Below, in pieces: positions 1-7,517 of a stretch of DNA of 33,403 bases (its first letter is position 1; every line of letters starts with the position of its first letter). This stretch comes from Acidovorax sp. FJL06 (GTDB taxonomy: Bacteria > Pseudomonadota > Gammaproteobacteria > Burkholderiales > Burkholderiaceae_C), in NCBI RefSeq assembly GCF_003852545.1, contig NZ_QAJR01000031.1, positions 21,076 through 54,478 of the forward strand, in the 5' to 3' direction. Both the position numbers and the translations under genes were made by a program. The notes under the pieces are model-generated. The model did no database searches. It was not told where the DNA came from and worked only from the letters and a program-made list of their open reading frames with translations.

Positions 1-51
1 GCCGGGCTATCCACTGCGCACCGCGCCTAGCATCCCATCCCGGCAAGGGAC

Positions 52-342
52 TTGTGCGACCCCGAAAAGACCTTGAACAGGTTCTTAGTGGGGCTGTCCG
101 ATGTGGTGCTGCTGGCCCGGCCCCGGCTGGGGCAATGTGTCACGTTCACGGGCCGCCTGCTGTCCCGCAACGACCAGGAGGCCTGCGTGGCCATCGAGGC
201 CTGGAGCGAGGAGCGTGGCCAGACGGATGGCACCCCGCTGATGCGCGCCCAGTTGCGCTATGCGCCCGCCACCATCGAAGTGCCCGGGAATCTCTTCCCG
301 GGCACCTTCCAAACGTGCGCGACGGGCGCAACGGACGCTTGA
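52..342 (+). pseudogene. Hotdog-fold acyl-CoA thioesterase-like remnant
   Basis: The reading frame is open for 96 codons from a TTG at 52 and closed upstream by an in-frame TAG at 28-30. The peptide segment around residues 12-60 (SDVVLLARPRLGQCVTFTGR, then a strand containing VAIEAWSEE) resembles the C-terminal half of hotdog-fold acyl-CoA thioesterases, where a 'LRPVRVGD' strand is followed by a long strand with an 'EVWAE'-like motif. Such domains usually need about 130-160 residues, so the N-terminal half, with the central helix, is missing. No other frame upstream within the window supplies it. It is therefore probably a decayed gene or a C-terminal fragment; a sequencing frameshift near the window edge is the alternative. 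It converges on the operon at 462-5441. The family assignment is tentative. Confidence 0.35.
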
Positions 343-368
343 TACCGAGGTGCATTCAAAAATAGAGA

Positions 369-410
369 CCCGTTCACGCTGAGCTTGTCCAAGGGCTCAG
401 GCCGAACGGG
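369..410. repeat. REP-like imperfect palindrome
   Basis: Two 16-base arms (369-384 and 395-410) pair as CCCGTTC/GAACGGG plus CTGAGC/GCTCAG, separated by a 3x3 internal mismatch, with a 10-base loop. The core GCTGAGCTTGTC resembles the widely dispersed palindromic elements of proteobacteria. It sits between the remnant ending at 342 and the minus-strand gene ending at 462, so it may act as a bidirectional terminator. Confidence 0.6.
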
Positions 411-461
411 TATTGATTGCATAAAAACTTTCGCACTCCAACTTATGAGAAGGGCGGTCCG

Positions 462-1436
462 TCAGTCCGCGCGGATACCAGCCGCCTTGATGATGGGCGC
501 CCAGCGCTGGCGTTCCTTCTTGGCAAAAACCCCCAGGTATGCAGAGCTGCCCCCTGCGGGCTCAAACCCCAGGTCCAGCAGGCGCTGGCGCACCTCGGGC
601 TTGGCCAGCACCTTGTTCACCGCCGCATTGAGCACCCGGGTGATTTCGGCGGGCGTGCCCTTGGGGGCGTAGAGCGCATTCCAGGCGACGAACTCAAACC
701 CGGGATACCCTTGTTCGGCCACGGGCTTGACGCCCGGCACGAGGCTGCTGGGCGTGGCCGACGTGACGCCGATGGCACGCAGCTTGCCCGCCGCCAGGTG
801 CGGGCGCAGTGCCAACGGGGTGTCGATCGTCACCGCGAGCTGGCCACCGAGCACATCGGTCATGGCGCTGCCCGAGCCCTTGTACGGGATGCCGAAAAGC
901 GGGGCCCCCGAACGCTCTTTCAAGAATTCGAGCACCAGGCGAGCCGAGGTGCTGGGCATGGCGATATCGCTGGACCCGGGCGTGCGTTTGACGGCGTCCA
1001 GCACGTCGCCCACAGCACGGTACGGGGTGGCGGAGCCCGCAGCAAGCACCATCGGGAAGGTTCCGACCATGGCAATGGGCTCGAAGTCCTTCTCGGGATC
1101 GAACGGCATCTTGGCATAGAGGTACTGGTTCAGGACATGGGTCGCATTGGTCCCCATCGTCAGTGTGTAGCCGTCCCCGGCCGCCTGTGCCGCCAGCTCG
1201 GTCCCCAGGATGCCGCCGGCACCGGCCTTGTTCTCCACGACAAAGGGCTGGCCCAGCTCTCTGGAAAGTTGTTCGCCCAGAAGCCGGGTCGCCACATCGG
1301 TGCCCTGCCCGGCCGCATAGGCCACGATGACCCGGATGGGTTTGGTGGGGTAAGGGGGCAGTTGGGCCTGTGCGTGGGTGGCCGCAGCGGTCGAAAACAG
1401 ACCGGCAGCCGTCATGATGGCAGCGAGGGTTCGCAT
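462..1436 (-). CDS. Bug-family tripartite tricarboxylate transporter substrate-binding protein
   Basis: A 324-residue periplasmic receptor of the Bug (TctC-like) family, which captures small carboxylates for a two-component membrane permease or for sensing. A signal peptide with cleavage near residue 24 (after HAQA) is followed by the family opening YPTKPIRVIVAYAAGQGTD (about 29-47) and the conserved VENKAGAGGILG loop (67-78) that shapes the ligand site. The length is normal for the family. The start is set by AGGAGA at 1442-1447, five bases upstream of the ATG. It is the last gene of the minus-strand operon, 31 bases after the CoA-transferase. No TctA/TctB permease is in the window, as is usual for orphan Bug proteins. 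The likely ligand is the acid processed by the operon, but it cannot be named from sequence. Confidence 0.92.
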   Translation of the reverse strand: MRTLAAIMTAAGLFSTAAATHAQAQLPPYPTKPIRVIVAYAAGQGTDVATRLLGEQLSRELGQPFVVENKAGAGGILGTELAAQAAGDGYTLTMGTNATHVLNQYLYAKMPFDPEKDFEPIAMVGTFPMVLAAGSATPYRAVGDVLDAVKRTPGSSDIAMPSTSARLVLEFLKERSGAPLFGIPYKGSGSAMTDVLGGQLAVTIDTPLALRPHLAAGKLRAIGVTSATPSSLVPGVKPVAEQGYPGFEFVAWNALYAPKGTPAEITRVLNAAVNKVLAKPEVRQRLLDLGFEPAGGSSAYLGVFAKKERQRWAPIIKAAGIRAD

Positions 1437-1467
1437 GCTTGTCTCCTATCTTTTTGTGATCTGCAAA

Positions 1468-2670
1468 TCAGAGCGGGCGAGTGCGGGCAACACCCCGGCT
1501 GTACAAGTCGCGCCTCTGGGCGTCATTGAATCCGAGATCGGCCAACACCTCATCGGCATGTTGGCTGAAAACTGGCGGCGGCGCTCCCGGCAGGGCCGGG
1601 GTGCCGTACAGCCGCGCGGGACCGCGCAGCGCCGTGAACGCGCCCTGCCGGATGACCATCTGGCGGTGCGCGCAGTGCGCCTGGGCCAGCGCCTGCGGCA
1701 CGTCGTTCACCACCCCGGCGGGCACGCCCACACGCATCAGCGCCTCGCACAATGGCTCGCAGTCTGCGTCGGCGATGGCGGCCTCGATGAGGTCCTTGAG
1801 CGCCTGGCGGTGCGCGATGCGGTCGGCGTTGGCATGAAACCTCGGGTCGTCCGGCAGGCCCGGATGCCCGATGTGCTGGCTGAACCGGCGGAACTGGCCA
1901 TCGTTGAGGATGCCGATGAACACATGGCCATCACGCGCCTGGAACTTGTCGTACGGCGCAATGTTGGGGTGCGCGCTGCCCAGCAGTCCCGGCGTCTTTT
2001 TGGACACAAACCAGTTCGAGGCATGGGGCAGCAGCAGGCTCAGCGCGGTGTCGTACAGCGTGGCCTCCACCCGCTGCCCCACCCCGCTTAGGTGCCGGCT
2101 GCACAAGGCCATGAGGATGCCGGTGAGCGCCACATAGCCCGTGAGGTGGTCCACGATGGGGATGCCCATGCGGGTGGCACCGGTGGCCGATTCGCCATTG
2201 ATGCTCATGAGGCCACACTGCGCCTGCAGCACCGCGTCGTAGCCCGGCAGGCCGCCGAGCGGGCCGTCGCGGCCGAAGCCCGAAATGGCGCAGTAGACAA
2301 GGCGCGGGTAGCGCCGGGCCAGCACCTCTTCGTAGCCCAGGCCCCACTTCTCCATGGTGCCGGGCAGGAAGTTCTCGACCAGCACATCGGCGTCCTGCAG
2401 CAGCCGGTGCAGCACCTCCTGCGCCTCGGGCTGGCTCAGGTCCAGGCTGATGGCCTTCTTGCCCCGGTTGAGCGCGGCAAAGTAGGCGGAGTGGCCCATC
2501 TCGTCGTAGGGCGGCCCCAGGTGCCGCGTCTCGTCGCCCCCGGGCGGCTCGATCTTGACCACCAGGGCGCCGTTGTCAGACAGCATCTGGGTGCAAAGGG
2601 GGCCAGCGAGCACGCGGGTGAGGTCCACCACCCGCAGGCCCTCCAGCGCCGTGGCGCTGAAGCTTGTCAT
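1468..2670 (-). CDS. Family III (CaiB/BaiF) CoA-transferase
   Basis: A 400-residue formyl-CoA-transferase/CaiB-type enzyme, which moves CoA between carboxylic acids through an enzyme-bound anhydride. Conserved elements are GLRVVDLTRVLAGP near the N-terminus (11-24), VVKIEPPGGDETR (37-49), NRGKKAISLDL (68-78), DVLVENFLPGTMEKWGL (95-111) and PGYDAVLQAQCGLM (142-155). The Asp of PGYD (about 145) is at the position I take for the family nucleophile. The frame stays open upstream to about 3051, but homology begins at the ATG at 2670, and the upstream part overlaps the dehydratase gene in another frame. The gap to the dehydratase stop is 7 bases and there is little Shine-Dalgarno signal, which suggests translational coupling. 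The substrate pair is unknown. Confidence 0.92.
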   Translation of the reverse strand: MTSFSATALEGLRVVDLTRVLAGPLCTQMLSDNGALVVKIEPPGGDETRHLGPPYDEMGHSAYFAALNRGKKAISLDLSQPEAQEVLHRLLQDADVLVENFLPGTMEKWGLGYEEVLARRYPRLVYCAISGFGRDGPLGGLPGYDAVLQAQCGLMSINGESATGATRMGIPIVDHLTGYVALTGILMALCSRHLSGVGQRVEATLYDTALSLLLPHASNWFVSKKTPGLLGSAHPNIAPYDKFQARDGHVFIGILNDGQFRRFSQHIGHPGLPDDPRFHANADRIAHRQALKDLIEAAIADADCEPLCEALMRVGVPAGVVNDVPQALAQAHCAHRQMVIRQGAFTALRGPARLYGTPALPGAPPPVFSQHADEVLADLGFNDAQRRDLYSRGVARTRPL

Positions 2671-2677
2671 GGGCTGC

Positions 2678-3817
2678 TCACCCGCGGCTGGGCAGCACCA
2701 CCACGCCACCGCCGAGCACCGACAGCTCGCCGTCCTGGTTGTGCGCCTCCTGCTCGATCTCGACCAGGTGTTTGCCGTTCTCCACGAACTTGCGCGTGAC
2801 CTTGCCCTTGATGAACAGCATGTCGCCCTCGGGGTTGTGGCGGCGGATCTTGCAGCTGGCCTTGTGCAAAAAGCCCGTGTCGCCCATCCAGTTGGTGAGG
2901 TGGTGCGTGAGCCACGAGGTGCGCTCTGGCCCATAGTCATAGGCGCCGGGGGCACCCACTTCCAGCGCAAAATCTTCCTCCCAGTGCACACGCTCTGGCA
3001 CGTCAGGGATACCAAAACGGTTCTTGATGCCCACGCCCGGGTGCGCGTCAATCAGCTTCCAGGCCAGCTTGTTGGCGCGGATGTACAGGCCGCCCCAGCC
3101 CTGGGCGTAGGCGATGAAGCCCGTCACGGTCATCGGGCCCTTGAACATGGTGGGCAGCGCATCGCCCACGTTCACGTCCTCCCAGTAGCGGGGTGTGGCA
3201 CCGCGCACTTCCTCGTCGCGGTAGAGCTTGTAGGCCTCGCCCAGCTCTTCGTCGGTGTACTGGCGCGGGCCGCGTTCGCGCACGTTCTGGTACTTGCTGC
3301 CCTGCTCCCGCGCATGGTCGCGTTCGGTGCGGAAGCACCAGCTGTCGGCCTCGGCCACCTTGTCGCCCTCCTGGTTGAAGAAGTCCACGTGGTAGATCTG
3401 CTGGATGGCGCGGCCGGCAAAACGCGTCTGGTGCTCGATCAGGTCCTTGAGCGAGGCCTCGGTGGAGATCACGTCGTTGCGGCGGATGGGCTTGTGCCAG
3501 GTCCAGTCCGCGCCCGACCACATGGCGTGCACACCCGGCAGGCCGCCCACATAGCCCGACACGATGCGGCTGGTGGCAAACAAAAAGCTGGGCAGGGCGA
3601 CGATGCCGCCATAGTGGCTCTTGGCCGCGTAGTCGGGGTCGCACCACAGCGGGTTGTCGTCACCGATGCCGTGGGCGTAGTGGCGGATGTTGTCGCGTGT
3701 GGCCTCGTGGCACCAGGGCTCGGCGGTCTGGCCGATCTTGACGCCGATGCGCTCGCGCAGCTCGTCGAGGCCGCTGTCGGTGATTTTGGGAAAGCTGCGC
3801 TGCGGGGTGCTGGACAT
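2678..3817 (-). CDS. MaoC/FAS1-like double-hotdog acyl-CoA dehydratase
   Basis: A 379-residue cytoplasmic protein with two hotdog modules. The N-terminal FAS1-like dehydratase domain (about 15-170) contains YAHGIGDDNPLWCDPDYA (47-64), the counterpart of the hydratase-2 motif, but Trp occupies the position where the classical motif has its catalytic His. The C-terminal MaoC-like domain (about 205-375) contains GPMTVTGFIAYAQGWGG (227-243) and ends in a long strand with EGDMLFIKGKVTRKFVENGK. Such proteins hydrate enoyl-CoA or mesaconyl-type CoA esters. The ATG at 3817 is chosen because AAAGGAGA (3825-3832) lies seven bases upstream. It sits between the ligase (73-base gap) and the CoA-transferase, which suggests it acts on the CoA ester made by them. 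The exact substrate is not deducible. Confidence 0.85.
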   Translation of the reverse strand: MSSTPQRSFPKITDSGLDELRERIGVKIGQTAEPWCHEATRDNIRHYAHGIGDDNPLWCDPDYAAKSHYGGIVALPSFLFATSRIVSGYVGGLPGVHAMWSGADWTWHKPIRRNDVISTEASLKDLIEHQTRFAGRAIQQIYHVDFFNQEGDKVAEADSWCFRTERDHAREQGSKYQNVRERGPRQYTDEELGEAYKLYRDEEVRGATPRYWEDVNVGDALPTMFKGPMTVTGFIAYAQGWGGLYIRANKLAWKLIDAHPGVGIKNRFGIPDVPERVHWEEDFALEVGAPGAYDYGPERTSWLTHHLTNWMGDTGFLHKASCKIRRHNPEGDMLFIKGKVTRKFVENGKHLVEIEQEAHNQDGELSVLGGGVVVLPSRG

Positions 3818-3890
3818 GGTGAAGTCTCCTTTGTGGTGGATGAGGGAATCGAGAGAGGGGGAAGCAAAAACCGAGGGGAAGAGAAAGGGG

Positions 3891-5441
3891 TCAGGCGCAG
3901 GCCACGGCCTCCCGCTCGCGCAGCACCTTGCGGTGCACCTTGCCGGCGGGGGTTTTTGGCAGCTCGGCCACGAAGGCGATGTGGCGCGGGTATTCGTGCT
4001 GGCTGAGCTTGGTCTTGACGAGGTGCTGCACCTCTTCGACGAAGCCATCGCTGCGCTCGCGGCCGGACACGATGAAGGCCTTGACGACCTGGCCCCGCAG
4101 TTCATCGGGCACACCGATCACGGCGGCTTCGAGCACGTCTTCGTGCATGAGGATCACGTTCTCGATCTCCACGGCACTCATGGTCCAGCCGGCGGAAATG
4201 ATCACGTCGTCGGCGCGGCCCCCGTGGAAGAAGTAGCCGTCTTCATCGGTGCGGCCCAGGTCCTTGGTGGGAATCCACTGGCCGCGCCTCAGCACCATGA
4301 GCTGCCCCGTGGTGCCGGGCGGACAGATGTTGCCGTTGGCGTCATGCACCTCGACCCGGGTGCCGGGCACGGCCTTGCCGAGCGAGCCGCGCTTCACGGG
4401 GAAGTCGTTCGCCCCCGGGTAGCTCACCAGCACCACGCCGATCTCGGTGGTGCCATACATGCTGCACACCGGGAGGCCAAAGCGCTCGTGCACAAAGTCG
4501 GCCGTGTCGTCGTCGATGGGTTCGCCGGTGAACGACAGCTTGGTGAAGTGGTAGCGGTAGTCACCCGCCTTGCCGCAGTTCTTCATCATGCGGTAGTGCG
4601 TGGCAGCGGCCGACATGTTGGTGAACCGGTGGGCCGACAGCGCCTGCAGCAGCCGTTCGGCGTTGAAGCGGCCGCTGTAGCTGCCAATCGTCAGGCCCAG
4701 CGCCAGTGGCGCCAGCGTGCCATGCCACAGGCCATGCCCCCAGGCGGGCGACGACGGGCACATGAAGCGGTCGCCGGGGCGCAGGCCCGTGCCGTACAGC
4801 GCGGCCACCATCAGCGTGACCAGGGCCTTGTGGGTGTGCTTGACGGCCTCGGGCAGCTCGCGGGTGGTGCCCGACGTGTACTGAAAAACCGCAAGGTCCT
4901 CGGGCTGCGAACTGACGGCGTAGGTGGACGGAAGCGCCTGCAGTTGGCGCCACAGGGCTTCGTCAAACACCTCGAACGGCGTGGTGGCGAGACCCGCCAC
5001 CACTTCGCGCTTTTCTTCATTGGTGACAAGCAGACTCGGCTTGCAGTCACCCACCCTCAGGCGCACGCCATCGGGCCCGAACAGGGTGAACAGTGGCACA
5101 GCAATCGCGCCCCGCTTGATCACGCCGAACATGGCCGTGTAGAAGGCCCGCGAGGGCTCCAGCATGATCGCCACGCGGTCGCCGCGCTGCACACCCTTGG
5201 CTTCCAGGAAGTGCGCAAAGCGGGCGGAGTCCCGCGAGAGTTCGTCGAAGGTGATGGTCTCGTCCACGCCATCGGCGCGGCAGACGATCACTGCGTCGCG
5301 GCCTGCCCCGGCATGGCGGTCCACGCACTCATGGGCGATGTTGAACGACGCGCGGTCTCCATCAAAAAGATCCCACAGACGCTCGGGCGCGAAGTGGGTC
5401 TGGGCATCGGCGTAACGGGTGTATTCGGTCAGGCGTTTCAT
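3891..5441 (-). CDS. AMP-forming acyl-CoA ligase with altered P-loop
   Basis: A 516-residue adenylate-forming ligase (ANL superfamily), expected to activate a carboxylic acid to its CoA thioester via an acyl-AMP. Visible motifs are the A3 loop YTSGTTRELPEAVKHTH (188-204), A5 MYGTTEIG (328-335), the hinge/core A8 region with GWTMSAVEIENV, and A10 PAGKVHRK with the presumed adenylation lysine at 501. The A3 loop departs from the usual TSGTTGxPKG form: Gly is replaced by Arg-Glu and the conserved Lys by Glu. The overall layout resembles benzoate or medium-chain acyl-CoA ligases. The ATG at 5441 is preferred; a TTG at 5501 would add 20 residues and run into the operator region. It is the first gene of the operon. 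Confidence 0.88.
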   Translation of the reverse strand: MKRLTEYTRYADAQTHFAPERLWDLFDGDRASFNIAHECVDRHAGAGRDAVIVCRADGVDETITFDELSRDSARFAHFLEAKGVQRGDRVAIMLEPSRAFYTAMFGVIKRGAIAVPLFTLFGPDGVRLRVGDCKPSLLVTNEEKREVVAGLATTPFEVFDEALWRQLQALPSTYAVSSQPEDLAVFQYTSGTTRELPEAVKHTHKALVTLMVAALYGTGLRPGDRFMCPSSPAWGHGLWHGTLAPLALGLTIGSYSGRFNAERLLQALSAHRFTNMSAAATHYRMMKNCGKAGDYRYHFTKLSFTGEPIDDDTADFVHERFGLPVCSMYGTTEIGVVLVSYPGANDFPVKRGSLGKAVPGTRVEVHDANGNICPPGTTGQLMVLRRGQWIPTKDLGRTDEDGYFFHGGRADDVIISAGWTMSAVEIENVILMHEDVLEAAVIGVPDELRGQVVKAFIVSGRERSDGFVEEVQHLVKTKLSQHEYPRHIAFVAELPKTPAGKVHRKVLREREAVACA

Positions 5442-5492
5442 GGCTGCATGGGCTCTGTGTGGCGGTGCATGCAGTCTCAATTTTTCGACTTT

Positions 5493-5530
5493 AATTGTCA
5501 AATACGACTACTAATTGTCTGAATACAATT
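5493..5530 (-). promoter_or_regulatory. Palindromic operator candidate upstream of the ligase operon
   Basis: The perfect inverted repeat AATTGT-N6-ACAATT occupies 5513-5530. A degenerate second copy starting AATTGTC lies 20 bases away (5493-5508), so the two AATTGTC units form a 20-base direct repeat. On the minus strand the closer copy contains TTGACA (5496-5501), a possible -35 box, although no convincing -10 box follows. The form suits a dimeric GntR- or TetR-type repressor. The block is 52-89 bases upstream of the ligase start in an AT-rich patch. No matching regulator gene is in the window. Confidence 0.5.
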
Positions 5531-5702
5531 TCTAGAAAACACAAAAACCCATCCACAGTGCTACTCGCGTGCCCGCGTGGACTGGCTCACTGGAGGGATT
5601 CCAACGCCTTGCGCCGCGCCTGCCAGGCCCGCCCTTGCTGCCAGTACGCTGTCACCAGCGCGCACTACAGTGCGGGTCCACCACAGACACCGAGGAAAAC
5701 GC

Positions 5703-6245
5703 GTGACCACACAGTTCTACGGCGCGGCCAGCCTGGATGGCTTCATCGCCACGCCCGACCACGACCTGGGCTGGCTGCTGCAGTTTGGGGAAATCGAGGG
5801 CACGAGCTACCCGGCTTTCATCCGCGATGTGGGCGCGCTGGCCATGGGCTCGCACACCTGCGAATGGATGCTGAAACACACCATCGACATGGGCCAGCCC
5901 TGGCCGTACGCGCAACCCGTCTGGGTATTCAGCTCGCGCACGCTGCGCAGCCTTCCGGGTGCCGACGTGCGCTTTGTGCAAGGCGATGTGCGGCCCGTGC
6001 ACCAGGCCATGGTGCAGGCGGCGGCGGGGCGCAATGTGTGGATCGTGGGCGGGGGCGACCTGGTGGGGCAGTTCCACGACGCAGGCCTGTTGGACGAGCT
6101 GATCGTGCAGATTGCGCCGGTCACGCTGGGTGCTGGCATGCCATTGCTGCCGCGCCGGATCACGCAACCAGCGCTGCGCCTGCAGTCCGTGACTCCCTTG
6201 GGCGGCATTTTTGCGGAGCTGCGCTACACGGTGCCAAAACCCTGA
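5703..6245 (+). CDS. RibD C-terminal/DHFR-like reductase family protein
   Basis: A 180-residue single-domain protein of the RibD_C/dihydrofolate-reductase-like fold. The opening FYGAASLDGFIA (5-16) is the typical first strand and loop of this family. NVWIVGGGDLVGQFHDAGLL (111-130) is the glycine-rich nucleotide-binding region, and the segment ELIVQIAPVTLGAGMPLL follows it as usual. NADPH-dependent reduction is expected, but the physiological substrate of stand-alone members is generally unknown. The frame is open to 5577, but the GTG at 5703 is chosen because GAGGA at 5692-5696 lies six bases upstream and homology begins there. It is monocistronic, divergent from the ligase operon and convergent with the Lrp-type regulator. 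Confidence 0.85.
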   Translation: MTTQFYGAASLDGFIATPDHDLGWLLQFGEIEGTSYPAFIRDVGALAMGSHTCEWMLKHTIDMGQPWPYAQPVWVFSSRTLRSLPGADVRFVQGDVRPVHQAMVQAAAGRNVWIVGGGDLVGQFHDAGLLDELIVQIAPVTLGAGMPLLPRRITQPALRLQSVTPLGGIFAELRYTVPKP

Positions 6246-6258
6246 GCGGTAGGCAATC

Positions 6259-6313
6259 GCTATTTTTTAAATCGCGTAAAGCGCTTATCCATCAAGCGCT
6301 TCAAGCCATTTCA
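6259..6313. repeat. Dispersed stem-loop repeat, copy A
   Basis: The core AGCGCTTATCCATCAAGCGC (6280-6299) pairs AGCGCTT with AAGCGCT around a short loop and is flanked by a T-rich run (6261-6268) and CAAGCCATTT. It is nearly identical over about 30 bases to copy C at 13665. It fills the gap between two convergent genes and may terminate transcription from both sides. Confidence 0.75.
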
Positions 6314-6326
6314 GTTCAAACGCCCC

Positions 6327-6764
6327 TCACACCAAGGGCACTACCTTGTTCACCGGGTGCGAGAGCACCAGCGACGTGGACACGCTCCCGTGCGCGGCCA
6401 GCGCATCCACCACGCGCTCCAGATCGGCGGGCTGGCCGAAGGCGCAGCGCACCACAAAACAGTCTTCGCCGGTCACGCGCACGGCGTCCAGCACCTCGGG
6501 CATGGACTGGAACAGCGACACGTAGCGCTGGATATGTTCATGGGTGGTGCGCACCCGCACCACGGCCTGCAGGCCCAGGCCCACGGCGGCCAGGTCGATG
6601 CGGGCCGCGTAGCCCGCAATCACGCCCGCGTCTTCGAGCTTCTTCACGCGCTCGCTCATCGCGGGCTGCGACAGGCCGATCTGCTTGCCCAGCGCCGACA
6701 GGCTTTGCCGCGCATCGTGCTGCAGTGCCATGAGGATCTGCCGGTCTTTCTTGTCCAGTTCCAC
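6327..6764 (-). CDS. Lrp/AsnC-family transcriptional regulator
   Basis: A 145-residue regulator with the standard two-part architecture. An N-terminal winged helix-turn-helix (about 4-60) contains DRQILMALQHDAR and LGKQIGLSQPAMSERVKKLE. A C-terminal RAM/AsnC ligand-binding domain (about 65-145) contains VTGEDCFVVRCA, the usual 'G.YD..L.V' strand region in modified form. Such proteins form dimers to octamers that sense amino acids or related metabolites and bind DNA. The start is GTG at 6764, supported by AAAGGA (6771-6776) seven bases upstream; the nearby ATG at 6771 is out of frame. It is divergent from the hydrolase gene at 6904, a plausible but unproven target. Confidence 0.92.
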   Translation of the reverse strand: MELDKKDRQILMALQHDARQSLSALGKQIGLSQPAMSERVKKLEDAGVIAGYAARIDLAAVGLGLQAVVRVRTTHEHIQRYVSLFQSMPEVLDAVRVTGEDCFVVRCAFGQPADLERVVDALAAHGSVSTSLVLSHPVNKVVPLV

Positions 6765-6903
6765 GGGGCATCCTTTGCTTTGGCGATGACTTCAAGGTTT
6801 GGGCGTGCGCTTTTCGATGGGTGGCCCTGGCCGCAACGAAGCAGGTTGCTTATCGTGGGCAGGCAGTGATGGCACTGCGCTTTAACCCCCAGGAATCTTG
6901 ACG

Positions 6904-7449
6904 ATGCGACCTGTTCTGCTCATCCCCGGCATCCACAACTCGGGCCCGCTGCACTGGCAGTCATTGTGGCAAAACCAGCATGCGGGCGTGGCGCGCGTGG
7001 AGCAAGCCGACTGGGACCACCCCGTGTGCGATGCGTGGGTGGCCGCACTGGACGCCGCCATCGCCCGCGCGAGCACACCACCCGTGCTGGTAGCCCACAG
7101 CCTGGGCTGCCTGGCCGTGGCGCACTGGGCGGCCCGCTCGGCGCGTGCCGTGCATGGACTGGTGCTGGTGGCCGTGCCCGACCCGCGGGGCAGCCGCTTC
7201 CCGGCCGATGCCCAGGGCTTTGCGCCCGTGCCCGCCGCCCTTGCCCTGCCGGGCCAGCCTGCCCGCCGCACCCTGCTGGTGAGCAGCGCCAACGACCCGT
7301 ATTCCACGCCCATCTTTTCGGCGCAATGCGCAGCCGCCTGGGGGGCCGAGGCCTGGGCCCTGGGGCCGCTGGGGCACCTCAATGCCGACAGCGGCCTGGG
7401 CGACTGGTCCGAGGGATGGGCCTGGGTGCAGCGCTGGCGCGCGGCGTAG
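6904..7449 (+). CDS. RBBP9/YdeN-type serine hydrolase
   Basis: A 181-residue compact alpha/beta hydrolase of the RBBP9/YdeN family. The opening VLLIPGIHNSGPLHWQSLW (4-22) is typical. The nucleophile elbow is AHSLGC with Ser66, the acid is probably Asp131 in SSANDPYS, and the base is His158 in GPLGHLNADSG. All three triad positions are present and the length is normal. The ATG at 6904 is used; an in-frame TTG at 6898 is too close to the AGGA at 6891-6894. The substrate is unknown; family members cleave small esters or peptides. It is divergent from the Lrp-type regulator and convergent with the DUF2242 lipoprotein gene. Confidence 0.9.
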   Translation: MRPVLLIPGIHNSGPLHWQSLWQNQHAGVARVEQADWDHPVCDAWVAALDAAIARASTPPVLVAHSLGCLAVAHWAARSARAVHGLVLVAVPDPRGSRFPADAQGFAPVPAALALPGQPARRTLLVSSANDPYSTPIFSAQCAAAWGAEAWALGPLGHLNADSGLGDWSEGWAWVQRWRAA

Positions 7450-7462
7450 AAGGCAAAACGGT

Positions 7463-7479
7463 GCGGCCTGCCTGGCCGC
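7463..7479. terminator. Hairpin between convergent genes
   Basis: A six-base stem GCGGCC (7463-7468) and GGCCGC (7474-7479) with a five-base loop lies in the 68-base gap between the hydrolase and the DUF2242 gene. There is no T-run, so a terminator role is inferred from position only. Confidence 0.35.
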
Positions 7480-7517
7480 GCCGCGCGGGCCTGCCCACCG
7501 GCGGCTCAGTCAGCGGG

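Noticed and set aside
2671-3051. N-terminal extension of the CoA-transferase
   Set aside because: The 127 extra codons overlap the dehydratase gene in another frame and have no family similarity; homology begins at 2670.
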